A DNA stretch of 64,000 bases from Clostridium sp. 1001271st1 H5 (lineage in GTDB: Bacteria > Bacillota > Clostridia > Lachnospirales > Lachnospiraceae). The notes beneath the pieces were generated by a model. The model had not been told where the DNA came from. It ran no database searches and saw only the letters and a program-made list of their open reading frames with translations. The translations under genes were made by a program, and so were the position numbers. This document shows positions 1 to 7,958 of this stretch, piece by piece. Every line of letters begins with the position of its first letter. Within the stretch, counting starts at the first letter, position 1. The stretch covers positions 186,001-250,000 of the forward strand of contig NZ_SPHO01000009.1 of the NCBI RefSeq assembly GCF_005845215.1, read 5' to 3'.

Positions 1-21
1 AGCTGCTGTCTTTTAGCAGCT
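1..21. terminator. Short perfect hairpin at window edge
   Basis: A 7-bp perfect stem (AGCTGCT / AGCAGCT) with a 7-nt loop lies 87 bp beyond the stop of the WYL regulator. No clear U-run is visible before the window edge, so a terminator role is only a guess. The rest of 22-107 contains a small palindrome (tgccatgtatggca) and no gene that I can support. Confidence 0.3.
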
Positions 22-107
22 TTCGTGCCATGTATGGCATGTTTTATGTACTCATTGTACCGCAGGAAACAGGACATCTGCCTGTCATGTTTAGACATTA
101 TTCCGGT

Positions 108-1013
108 TTATGTATATATTCCATGAATCCGGCGTCCTAACTCTGCCAGCTCTGACCGGAATTCACTGGGTTCTAATAGTTCAATCTGGTCACCAAGACT
201 TAAAATCCAGCCAAACAGATTTTCCTTGTCTGAGTATCCGGCGGTAAACATATAATTGCCATCCGGCAGTTCCTCCAGGGTCTCCGGGCCAAATTCATCT
301 ACAATCCTCCATTTAATGGACGGTTTGCACCGGGCCTTTACCAGAAAATGAACAGGGAAGGGACGGTCCGCCTCATTTTCATAGGCCGGCAGGGTACGTC
401 TCTCAAAAACTTCCTGACCGTCTTCCAAATCCACCATACGGTTCAGCTTAAACAGCCGGTAATCCTGGCGCAGCAGGCAGAATCCCCACACATACCAGGA
501 TGACCACTGGAATACCAGCAGATACGGCTCTATGGTACGGCTGGTTTCCCCCGTTGGTGAATAGTAGGTAAAATGTATTTGGCGGCATGCTTCTATGGAG
601 TTCTGAATCAGGTGTATCTTAGGCGCCAGGGACTGTCGGTACCAGGATGAGAGATTGATAAGGATACTGCTGTCATTGCTTATGATATCCTGCTTTCCAA
701 GCGCCAGCTTATCCATCAGCAGACGGTACCTGGCTGAGCCCGATACGCTGTCAAGGCTTCTGAGGCCTGCCAGGATTGCTTCCATTTCCCCCGAGGTAAT
801 GAGGGTACGGTCCATACGGTATCCCTCCATGATGGAAATTCCGCCTCCTGGCCCCCGGCTGGTGACAAGGGGGATTCCGGCCTTGCATATATCCTCTATG
901 TCCCGGTTAATGGTCCTGCGGGATACCTCAAACTTTTCCGCGAGATAGGGGGCTGTTACCTTTTCCCGCTGGAGAAGGATGGACAGGATGCCGATGAGAC
1001 GGTCTATTTTCAT
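108..1013 (-). CDS. WYL-domain HTH transcriptional regulator (YafY/DeoR-like)
   Basis: A 301-residue cytoplasmic regulator. Residues 1-55 form a DeoR/HTH_11-type winged helix (REKVTAPYLAEKFEVSRRTI). Residues about 135-205 carry a WYL domain, with WSSWYVWGFC as its signature stretch. The C-terminal third matches the WCX extension of this family. WYL domains bind ligands, often nucleotides or nucleic acid, and control DNA binding. The ATG at 1013 is preferred over a TTG nine bases upstream because GTGAGG sits 10 bases ahead of the ATG. The gene reads in the same direction as yjdF but has its own ribosome site. Its target is unknown. Confidence 0.88.
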   Translation of the reverse strand: MKIDRLIGILSILLQREKVTAPYLAEKFEVSRRTINRDIEDICKAGIPLVTSRGPGGGISIMEGYRMDRTLITSGEMEAILAGLRSLDSVSGSARYRLLMDKLALGKQDIISNDSSILINLSSWYRQSLAPKIHLIQNSIEACRQIHFTYYSPTGETSRTIEPYLLVFQWSSWYVWGFCLLRQDYRLFKLNRMVDLEDGQEVFERRTLPAYENEADRPFPVHFLVKARCKPSIKWRIVDEFGPETLEELPDGNYMFTAGYSDKENLFGWILSLGDQIELLEPSEFRSELAELGRRIHGIYT

Positions 1014-1059
1014 GGATGACAAACCTCACTTTCATGGTTTTAAAAACACAGAGGCAGTG

Positions 1060-1476
1060 TTACCTGCCCCTGTGCTTTTCTTTTTTCTTTTGCTGTTTCA
1101 GTTCAAACTGACGCCTGGCTTCTGCTTCCCTTTTCTCCCGGCTTACAACCTTCCTGTCAGTCTTCATCTGCTCCTGCTGCAGTTTCAGGGCCTGCTGGGA
1201 TTTGGTTCCCATGCCTGAATCCTTAAGTTCCCTTCTGACCCGGCGTTTCATCCGCTTGGGGTTTTCATGGCTCTCCTTTACAGCAGCTGCCACAGCCGGA
1301 CTAAACCGCAGACCGTAGTATTCTCTTGCAAGGAATTCGTGTACCTCATAATCCTTTGGCTCCGGGCCAAAGGTAATCTTGCACACAGCCATTTTCCCGC
1401 TGTCCACCCGTTCCATCACTCCAATCCAGAATGGGTCCTCAAAAAATACTCTCAGTACTACCGATACTTTGTCCAT
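1060..1476 (-). CDS. yjdF: YjdF family protein (DUF2992)
   Basis: A 138-residue small protein of the YjdF/DUF2992 family. The N-terminal half (VVLRVFFEDPFWIGVMER) and the block around FGPEPKDYEVHEFL are family hallmarks. The last 60 residues are highly basic (KRMKRRVRREL, KQQKKKEKHRGR) and probably bind nucleic acid or phospholipid. The molecular role is unknown; in other Firmicutes the gene is controlled by a riboswitch that senses azaaromatic compounds, suggesting toxin response. AAAGGAGG lies 7 bases before the ATG. The long upstream leader (next entry) fits this regulation. The assignment is from sequence resemblance. Confidence 0.85.
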   Translation of the reverse strand: MDKVSVVLRVFFEDPFWIGVMERVDSGKMAVCKITFGPEPKDYEVHEFLAREYYGLRFSPAVAAAVKESHENPKRMKRRVRRELKDSGMGTKSQQALKLQQEQMKTDRKVVSREKREAEARRQFELKQQKKKEKHRGR

Positions 1477-1496
1477 GACAATTCCTCCTTTGAAAT

Positions 1497-1640
1497 GTGA
1501 TGAACAAAGAACGGACGACCCAAGGAGGGAGGGTTACTTACATTCTCATGGTCCCTGCTTTTGAAACAGGGATGCGGGAATACGGCCGGACTACCTACCG
1601 GCTCTGCACCGGCCTGACGGTGGGTGCGTTGTGTTTTTAT
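1497..1640 (-). promoter_or_regulatory. Putative yjdF-motif riboswitch in the yjdF leader
   Basis: Between yjdF and its AT-rich promoter region (about 1650-1700) lies a GC-rich leader of about 140 nt with stacked short helices on the minus strand: GCCGG / CCGGC around 1594-1620, CCCTG..CAGGG at about 1552-1571, and purine-rich connecting segments. It ends directly at the yjdF ribosome site. The yjdF RNA motif is known from this exact gene context in Firmicutes. I infer identity from context and structure; I have not aligned it to the covariance model. Confidence 0.6.
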
Positions 1641-1745
1641 CTTTGTTTTTTTATTTTATCATATAATTGCACACTTTTCCAGAATTCTGTTTTCTCTCTT
1701 ACAGGCCATCTTTTGTACGGTTTAGTGACGCATCACTTTCACATA

Positions 1746-2573
1746 TTAATAATTTGTTATAATAATCTCCTTACCTACGCGATTCTTTGCATCAGAATTT
1801 ATCATACGTCTTACATCAACTACTGTTTTATTAAAATCCGCATACAGTTCATTAATAAGCTCTGTATTATGATTTGTAAGCATACAATAACAGCCCCGTT
1901 TTGTAAGTTCTCTAAATACTACAGCCACACGTTTGTGACTTTCTATATCAAACCCTTCCTTAGTGTAAGAATTAAAGGACGTTGGATTCAAGGGAGCATA
2001 AGGGCTGTCAAGAAAAATAAAATCATCCTTTTTTGCCAATTCACAGGCATCCTGAAAATCACCGCTCTTAATACAGACCTTCTGCAGGCTCCTTGATACA
2101 GCCAAAATATTTTCTCTACTGCACGATTCTTTCACACTATTATTATATGGCACGTTAAACAAGCCACTTCCATTCACTCTATAAAGCCCATTAAAACAGT
2201 GTTTATTAAGAAATACAAATAAAACAGCCAGCTCCATATCATATTCTGCTCTCATCAATTTATCATTATAGAGCTCTCTGACCTTATAATAATACTCTTT
2301 TCCCGCATCTGCTATTTTTCTGTCATGCTCTGAAATAACATTGACAAATTCTTCTGGTGAAATTTGTATTTGGCGGTAAGCGTTAATCAATGACTCATTT
2401 ATATCATTTATAATGGCTTTTTCCGGCTGCAATCCAAAATATACTGCACCACCACCGACAAATGGTTCCATATAGCCATTAAAATGTTTCGGCAGCCTTG
2501 CTTTTATCCGATCAAGTAATTGTCTTTTCCCGCCCGCCCATTTCACAAATGGCTGTGCATTGATTGATGTCAT
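1746..2573 (-). CDS. dam: Dam-type N6-adenine DNA methyltransferase (D12 class)
   Basis: A 275-residue enzyme of the Dam / M.DpnIIA class, which methylates adenine (GATC in characterised members) with S-adenosylmethionine. Motif I is FVKWAGGKRQLL near the N terminus; the second cofactor/FGG region is EPFVGGGAVYFGL. The catalytic motif IV, normally DPPY, reads DSPY (FIFLDSPYAPL), and is followed by the usual TSFNSYTKEGF block. The ATG at 2573 is chosen because GAAAGGA precedes it. The gene is clearly more AT-rich than its neighbours, suggesting transfer. No restriction endonuclease lies next to it, so it appears to be an orphan methylase. Activity is uncertain because of the Ser in motif IV. 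Confidence 0.85.
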   Translation of the reverse strand: MTSINAQPFVKWAGGKRQLLDRIKARLPKHFNGYMEPFVGGGAVYFGLQPEKAIINDINESLINAYRQIQISPEEFVNVISEHDRKIADAGKEYYYKVRELYNDKLMRAEYDMELAVLFVFLNKHCFNGLYRVNGSGLFNVPYNNSVKESCSRENILAVSRSLQKVCIKSGDFQDACELAKKDDFIFLDSPYAPLNPTSFNSYTKEGFDIESHKRVAVVFRELTKRGCYCMLTNHNTELINELYADFNKTVVDVRRMINSDAKNRVGKEIIITNY

Positions 2574-2841
2574 CGTGTTTCCTTTCACCAATAAAATCAT
2601 TTACGATTCATTATAAGTTAAAGTCAAATAAAACACAACCTGCAACTGCTGACTTTCGGTACTCATTTTTAGAAAGCAAAAATATACGCCTGCGCGGATA
2701 GTAAAATATCAAATAATTTATACACTGATTCTTTTGTTAACCTCTATCATTACAACCCCAGAATATTTCCCAGAATTTAGCGGATACTAATCCATGTCAG
2801 ATTGAACCCACCAGATTGAAGTATAAAAGGAGAACGAGATT

Positions 2842-3654
2842 ATGAACAAAAATATGCGAACCTGGGTCATTGGCATCTGCGTGGCCCTGGTCATCATCGT
2901 GGCCGTGGCAGCTGCATTTGCCTCCAACAACCGCAATGGCTCTGATACCGGACAATCCTCTGAGAACCAGACGGAAAGCATTGAAAATTCCGCGTTATCA
3001 CAATCAGATGCGGGAACCGGCTCCCAGGAACAGACCTCATCCGGCTCCGGCAATGTTTCGGACCACAGCGGACACAACGGACATATGAACCAATCCGGCG
3101 ATGACCTGAGCCGTTACCTGACCGAACAGGATTCCATCATGATGAATATGATGGAGGATATGGTCATCCGTGAAAAATCAGGAAATGCTTCCCTGGACTT
3201 CCTTCGGGGCATGATTCCCCACCACGAGGCAGCCATTAAAATGTCTGAGAGTTATCTTAGCTATGAGGGAAAAAGTGATGAGCTAAAAACCATTGCCCAG
3301 GATATCATAACCGCCCAGAAGGATGAACTCAAGCAGATGAACGAACTGGTTAAATCATATGAAAAAGACGGAAAAAAGGACCAGACAAAGGAGGATGCTT
3401 ATCTGGAGCAATACAGCAAAATGTTTGCCGATGACTCCATGTCCCACCACATGGACGCCTCCGGCGTGAACAGTCTGGACCAGGCATTTGCAGAGGGCAT
3501 GATTATGCATCATCAGATGGCTGTGGATATGGCCAGGGATATTCTGGAATATACGGACTACGAAGAGATACGGACCATGGCCCAGAATATCATTGATGTG
3601 CAGGAGAAGGAAATTGCACAGATGGAGAAGATTGTGAAAGACCAGCAGGAGTAA
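2842..3654 (+). CDS. DUF305 domain membrane-anchored protein
   Basis: A 270-residue exported protein. Residues 6-27 form a hydrophobic signal/anchor segment, followed by a Ser/Gly/Gln-rich linker to about residue 95. The rest is a DUF305 ferritin-like helical domain containing two His-His motifs, PHHEAAIKMS and MHHQMAVDMA, each followed by helices rich in Met and acidic residues. DUF305 proteins are often linked to metal, especially copper, handling, but no function is established here. The His/Met content and the MDHS-type linker (HSGHNGHMNQ) are compatible with metal binding. GGAGAACGAGATT precedes the ATG. No metal-transport neighbour is present, so the gene appears to be a single unit. 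Confidence 0.8.
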   Translation: MNKNMRTWVIGICVALVIIVAVAAAFASNNRNGSDTGQSSENQTESIENSALSQSDAGTGSQEQTSSGSGNVSDHSGHNGHMNQSGDDLSRYLTEQDSIMMNMMEDMVIREKSGNASLDFLRGMIPHHEAAIKMSESYLSYEGKSDELKTIAQDIITAQKDELKQMNELVKSYEKDGKKDQTKEDAYLEQYSKMFADDSMSHHMDASGVNSLDQAFAEGMIMHHQMAVDMARDILEYTDYEEIRTMAQNIIDVQEKEIAQMEKIVKDQQE

Positions 3655-3664
3655 CATTCTCCAA

Positions 3665-3693
3665 TTGACATCCACCCTCCCCCATGCTATAAT
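3665..3693 (+). promoter_or_regulatory. Sigma-A-type promoter of the MATE gene
   Basis: A perfect TTGACA at 3665-3670 and a perfect TATAAT at 3688-3693 are separated by exactly 17 bp. Transcription would start near 3700 and produce a leader of about 255 nt ahead of the MATE coding sequence. Confidence 0.85.
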
Positions 3694-3764
3694 CTCCCCA
3701 TACAAATTCCAACCCATCCGTTATCCGGACACAGGCTGGATTTTTGCCGCCGGGTAAAAATATC

Positions 3765-3886
3765 AGCGTCAGGCTTTCTATCGTCAGGCCCAGGAGCAAT
3801 ACGAATCAGGAATCAGAACCAGGTTTTAAAACCAGGCAGCCAATTCCGCAATTCGCTCCAGAAGATAGAAAGTACTGGCGCTTTTT
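3765..3886 (+). promoter_or_regulatory. Long structured leader ending in a terminator-like stem
   Basis: The 5' arm at 3765-3782 (AGCGTCAGGCTTTCTATC) pairs with 3864-3882 (GATAGAAAGTACTGGCGCT) with one mismatch and one bulge, and the right arm runs into TTTTT. Inside it, GGAGC..GAAT..GGAAT pairs with ATTCC..AATTC..GCTCC, and the apex contains GGTTTTAAAACC. The whole element is a nearly continuous foldback of about 120 nt between promoter and start codon. This looks like an attenuator or riboswitch expression platform for the exporter. I do not recognise the aptamer class. A foldback repeat is the alternative. Confidence 0.55.
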
Positions 3887-3956
3887 ATGTTCCGTAAGAT
3901 TCCGGCAGTCTTTCATGGGAACACCTAAAATCTACAGAAAATTTCAGGAGGTCACA

Positions 3957-5252
3957 ATGCAGGACACATCGTGCTTAAAAGAGTTCACCAAATACACAGC
4001 ATTAAACGTGCTGGGAATGATAGGCCTTTCCTGCTACATACTGGCAGACACTTTTTTCATAGCCAAGGGACTGGGGACCAGCGGTCTTGCAGCCCTGAAC
4101 CTGGCCATTCCCATCTACAGCTTCATCCATGGAAGCGGACTCATGTTTGGAATCGGAGGCGCCACCAAATTCTCAATCAGCCGGAAATCCGGACTTTCGG
4201 ACCAGATTTTTACAAACACCCTGTTCTTTGCGGGGATTCTGGCTGTCCTTTTCTTCCTGGCAGGCCTGTTTCTGTCCACACAGATTACAGTACTCCTGGG
4301 TGCGGACGGAGAGGTGGCAGAAATGACTCAGACCTATCTGAAAATGATACTGCTCTTCGCCCCGGCCTTTATGCTGGGTGATATCCTGGTATGTTTCGTA
4401 AGGAATGACGGAAATCCAAAGCTTTCCATGCTTGCCATGCTGGGCGGCAGCATGGCCAACATCCTGTTGGACTATGTCTTTATATTTCCGCTGGGCATGG
4501 GCATATTCGGCGCAGTATTGGCCACCGGGCTGGCGCCCCTAATCAGCATTGCCATCATGTCCGGCCACTGGATGAAAAAGAATAAGGGATTCCATCTCGC
4601 CAAAACAGCTATCCAGGGCAGGATGGCTCTTCTCATCCTGTCGCTGGGATTCCCCTCCCTCATCACGGAGGTGTCGTCCGGCATTGTCATTATCGTATTC
4701 AATATAATCATCCTGGGACTTAAGGGAAATGTGGGTGTGGCTGCTTACGGCGTCATTGCCAATCTGTCTCTTGTGGTCATATCCATTTTCACGGGCATTG
4801 CACAGGGAATCCAGCCATTAATCAGCAGTGCTTACGGCTGCGGTGATTCCGCCAGAAGCCGGGTAATGCTGCGGTATGGGCTCACCACGGCTGCTGTCGT
4901 CTCCCTGACGCTGTATGCTGTCATCTGTTACGGCGCAGCTCCCATAACAGCTGTATTTAACAGCGAACAAAACCACCAGCTGCAGGTCATAGCTGAGTAT
5001 GGACTAAGACTGTATTTTACCGGAATACTGGCCGCAGGCGTCAATATCATCCTGTCCATCTTCTTTACCTCCACGGAACAGGCGGTTCCTGCCCATATCA
5101 TTTCCCTGTTAAGAGGGCTGGTACTCATTATTCCCATGGCATTTGTCCTGTCCAGCCTTTGGGGCATGACCGGTGTCTGGCTGGCTTTTCCTGTAACAGA
5201 ACTGGTTTCTGCGCTGTTAGGCGTTGGAATCCACAGGCATTCCTGCTCATAA
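3957..5252 (+). CDS. MATE family multidrug efflux transporter
   Basis: A 431-residue integral membrane protein of the MATE/DinF superfamily with about 12 hydrophobic helices in two related halves. The N terminus (FTKYTALNVLGMIGLSCYIL) and the stretch LADTFFIAKGLG are typical of the family in Clostridia. Members export cationic drugs or metabolites by Na+ or H+ antiport. The ATG at 3957 is chosen because CAGGAGG lies 6 bases upstream; the frame is open further upstream, but that stretch is leader RNA. It has its own strong promoter and structured leader, so expression is probably conditional. The substrate cannot be read from sequence. Confidence 0.88.
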   Translation: MQDTSCLKEFTKYTALNVLGMIGLSCYILADTFFIAKGLGTSGLAALNLAIPIYSFIHGSGLMFGIGGATKFSISRKSGLSDQIFTNTLFFAGILAVLFFLAGLFLSTQITVLLGADGEVAEMTQTYLKMILLFAPAFMLGDILVCFVRNDGNPKLSMLAMLGGSMANILLDYVFIFPLGMGIFGAVLATGLAPLISIAIMSGHWMKKNKGFHLAKTAIQGRMALLILSLGFPSLITEVSSGIVIIVFNIIILGLKGNVGVAAYGVIANLSLVVISIFTGIAQGIQPLISSAYGCGDSARSRVMLRYGLTTAAVVSLTLYAVICYGAAPITAVFNSEQNHQLQVIAEYGLRLYFTGILAAGVNIILSIFFTSTEQAVPAHIISLLRGLVLIIPMAFVLSSLWGMTGVWLAFPVTELVSALLGVGIHRHSCS

Positions 5253-5387
5253 GCGCTCCTTCCCATAACCCCTGCTGCTCATAAAAGTTCCTGCTCCCAA
5301 TCCATTTCTGCCTCCGGATAACATTAGGGCAGCCTGGGCTCCGACCGTATGCCTGCCATCAGGCCGTCCAAAGAGTACATAAACATT

Positions 5388-6383
5388 TCAGCTTATATAG
5401 AGGATTGGCACATTCCCCAATATCCGCCGGATTTCCGCCCGCAGGTACATTTCGGCCTCTGTTCTGGACTCCGACCGGTAGCAGTACCTTCCCCTGCCTC
5501 TGCCTTTCATCTGCTCCCTGTCATACAGGTCCGGTGCATTGGGAAACGCTTCGCTGTTAATAGCCCGGTGGATATAGGAATAGGTCATTAAAATGACCTC
5601 CAGAAACATCCGGCTTTTCATTTTATCTGAAAGACCGTCCCTCAGTTCTTCCAGAAGTCCGGTATACATTTCCCTCCAGCCCTCCATTAATATGACAGGA
5701 GCTATCAGAAGTCCGCAGGGATAGCCTGCCTCACACATCCGGTTAACTGCTTCTATCCTCTGTTTTAAACCGGATGTGCCAAGCTCTATTTTACTGATAA
5801 TGGGCTGGGGGTTGACACTCATGCGGAAAATCACCTTGCCTTGGTGGTCCAGGTCCAACAGAGGCTCCACCATATGGAACTTAGTTGGAAATGTAAGTTT
5901 TCCCATGCCTTCCTCTGCAAAACGCGGAATTGTATACAGTAGGTTTCCCGTTATGGTATTTTCCAGCACCAGGTCACTGTTGCTTCCAATCTCAAAGGTA
6001 AGGGGTTTATCACTGTTTTTCCCTTTCCTGATAATTCGGTCCAGCATCTGTTCCCTGTTTACAAACAGCCTGAGATAGGCGCATTTATTATAATTGCACA
6101 CCAGATAGCAGTACAGGCACATGGCCGTACAGCCGGATGAGGTGTATGGGACCAGGTAGTCGGAAACCTTATGGTTTTCCACGTATTTGTGAGTCTTGCG
6201 TATGCCTGCAATGAGGTTGCGTTTCATGTGTCCGAACTGGCCATTGGGCTTTTCCTGCATTTCCCGGATGGAATTATGGCTCTCAATGGGAATCCAGGGA
6301 AGGTCCCTGTAGTCCTCCCTGAGCTGCCGGCCCAGAGGGTAGTCTAAGATAGCCGGCTCATAATAAACTGCGTCGAATTTCAT
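5388..6383 (-). CDS. splB: Spore photoproduct lyase family radical SAM protein
   Basis: A 331-residue radical SAM enzyme of the spore photoproduct lyase family, which repairs the spore photoproduct thymine dimer during germination. The iron-sulfur motif is SGCTAMCLYCYL (Cys85, Cys89, Cys92). Family blocks follow: LRLFVN, TFEIGSNSDL, KLTFPTKFHMVEPLLDLDHQGKV, RMSVNPQ and LGTSGLKQRIEA. The position that corresponds in my alignment by eye to the Bacillus subtilis H-donor Cys141 is Ser134 here (EIGSNSD versus EAACTSD). Two extra cysteines, Cys96 and Cys101, follow the cluster. AAGGAAGGCGCAGCC precedes the ATG. It supports a spore-forming host. Confidence 0.85.
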   Translation of the reverse strand: MKFDAVYYEPAILDYPLGRQLREDYRDLPWIPIESHNSIREMQEKPNGQFGHMKRNLIAGIRKTHKYVENHKVSDYLVPYTSSGCTAMCLYCYLVCNYNKCAYLRLFVNREQMLDRIIRKGKNSDKPLTFEIGSNSDLVLENTITGNLLYTIPRFAEEGMGKLTFPTKFHMVEPLLDLDHQGKVIFRMSVNPQPIISKIELGTSGLKQRIEAVNRMCEAGYPCGLLIAPVILMEGWREMYTGLLEELRDGLSDKMKSRMFLEVILMTYSYIHRAINSEAFPNAPDLYDREQMKGRGRGRYCYRSESRTEAEMYLRAEIRRILGNVPILYIS

Positions 6384-6493
6384 GGCTGCGCCTTCCTTCT
6401 GATAAAATCATGAATAATATAATAATGGGTTTCAATGTCTTATTTTTACTATTTAACATTCCCCAAATCCATGAAGTTATCAATGGCAACGTT

Positions 6494-7669
6494 TTATGAC
6501 TTGTTTGAAGCAGGCGTAGCAAAATCAAGTTGATTGTATGCCTCGTCCGTCACCGGTCCGCACCATTCATTTTCCGTATCCTCTCCCGGGACCTCCACTG
6601 CAATATGGCTGAACCATCTGTCGGATTTGGCTCCGTGCCAATGCTTTACCTCCGGTGGAATCGTAATTACCATCCCCGGTTCCAGGCTGACTGCGTCCTT
6701 TCCCTCCTCCTGGTACCATCCGCTTCCCGCTGTGCAGATTAACAGCTGGCCACCGCCTTTGGAAGCATGGTGGATATGCCAGTTATTCCGGCATCCAGGT
6801 TCAAAGGTAACATTTGCCAGGAACACAGCGCTCTCCCCCGGAACTGTCAGGGGATTCAGATAGGATTTTCCTATGAAATATTGGGCAAATCCAGTGTTTT
6901 CCTCCCCCTTTCCAAAGATATTCTCTTTGCTGAACGCAGCTTCATCGGAACGTTTCAATGTATGCTTCTCCTTTTCATTGTCTGCTTCTGCGGCCTTATT
7001 GATACATGCAATTGCGTTCAAACTGCGCGGATATCCTATATAGGGCAGACACTGGGATACCACCCTGATTAAAAAGTCCCTGTCATTTCCCAGGCCCATG
7101 TTTCCCGCGGCATGGCTGGTCAGCTGGGGGTCACATCCGCCCTGGGCTGCCAGAAAGCAGAAGGTAATCATTTCCCGCTCCCCAAGGTCCAGCCCCTTTC
7201 TGGTGTAATAGTCCCCGAAACAGTTGGCAGCCAGCCACCGGTTGATATGGCCCTTTTTCCAGAAATCCGCCATTCCTCCGCCGAATATATCCACCTGGAC
7301 CAGGGACCCCTTTTCCAGACGGTCCTCCAGGGTCGTGGTGGCCTGGCCGGGAAGGGGAAGCGTTACTCCCCTGCCTTCCAGCACCTCATTCACAGCGGTC
7401 AGAAAGGGACGCATCCTTCCGATTCCCACATAATCCGCGGACTGGTATATAATTTCCTTTATCTTCACCGGTGTCAGTCCGTTATCCAGAGCCTCTGGCA
7501 GGATTTCACGAAACAGTTCCGCGGCCTGGCACCCGATTAAGGCAGCCAGGATTGCCATATACCGCACCGGCTCATCCAGATGCTGTCCGGGTTCCCTTGC
7601 AACTTCTTCTGCCATAAAATATTCCAGGCGTTCCATAAATTCCGGGTCTGTTTTATGTAAACTGTTCAT
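6494..7669 (-). CDS. Carboxymuconolactone decarboxylase-cupin fusion protein
   Basis: A 391-residue protein with two carboxymuconolactone decarboxylase-like (AhpD-fold) repeats at about 20-110 and 130-225, joined by a charged linker (about 230-250) to a C-terminal cupin at about 270-370. The cupin carries the metal motif NWHIHHASKGGGQLL and GMVITIPPEVKHWHGA. Such fusions are usually annotated as CMD family proteins; the substrate is unknown. The CMD repeats lack an obvious CxxC peroxidase pair. AGAAGGAGGAGATAGATAAT precedes the ATG. The promoter region carries a 15-bp palindrome also found upstream of the LysR-linked hydrolase at 21.3 kb, so it may belong to the same redox/detoxification regulon. 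Confidence 0.85.
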   Translation of the reverse strand: MNSLHKTDPEFMERLEYFMAEEVAREPGQHLDEPVRYMAILAALIGCQAAELFREILPEALDNGLTPVKIKEIIYQSADYVGIGRMRPFLTAVNEVLEGRGVTLPLPGQATTTLEDRLEKGSLVQVDIFGGGMADFWKKGHINRWLAANCFGDYYTRKGLDLGEREMITFCFLAAQGGCDPQLTSHAAGNMGLGNDRDFLIRVVSQCLPYIGYPRSLNAIACINKAAEADNEKEKHTLKRSDEAAFSKENIFGKGEENTGFAQYFIGKSYLNPLTVPGESAVFLANVTFEPGCRNNWHIHHASKGGGQLLICTAGSGWYQEEGKDAVSLEPGMVITIPPEVKHWHGAKSDRWFSHIAVEVPGEDTENEWCGPVTDEAYNQLDFATPASNKS

Positions 7670-7801
7670 ATTATCTATCTCCTCCTTCTATTGTTTAATC
7701 GTGTCTGTTTTTATCAGACCGGGGCAAACCTTATGCCTTTGATACATTGATTGTAAAACAAAAATCCATGTGCATCCAATACTTATATTGCATTTTGCCT
7801 C

Positions 7802-7816
7802 ATGCTTTTAAGGCAT
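7802..7816. promoter_or_regulatory. LysR-type palindrome upstream of the CMD-cupin gene
   Basis: ATGCTTTTAAGGCAT, a near-perfect palindrome, lies 130 bp upstream of the CMD-cupin start. It differs by one base from ATGCTTATAAGGCAT at 21098-21112. The spacing and T-rich centre are compatible with a LysR-family box; this is an inference. Confidence 0.45.
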
Positions 7817-7891
7817 TTTCCTTTCCGGTTTTTCCGGCTTTTCCCGGCTTTCCCTGCCATTTTCCCTTGTTTCAACCAAAGTACTTCCAAC

Positions 7892-7932
7892 AAAAAAGGA
7901 AACAGAACAGCTTAACAGCCGGCTCTGCTTCC
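7892..7932 (-). terminator. Rho-independent terminator of recQ
   Basis: On the minus strand GGAAGCAGAGC pairs with GTTCTGTTTCC using two G-U pairs, with a loop of about 13 nt, and is followed directly by TTTTTT. It lies 27 bp after the recQ stop. Confidence 0.8.
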
Positions 7933-7958
7933 TCCAATTTTATCCGTTACAGTAACAA

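Noticed and set aside
3744..3956. N-terminal extension of the MATE protein
   Set aside because: No ribosome site; it covers the structured leader, and the MATE family start with GGAGG lies at 3957.
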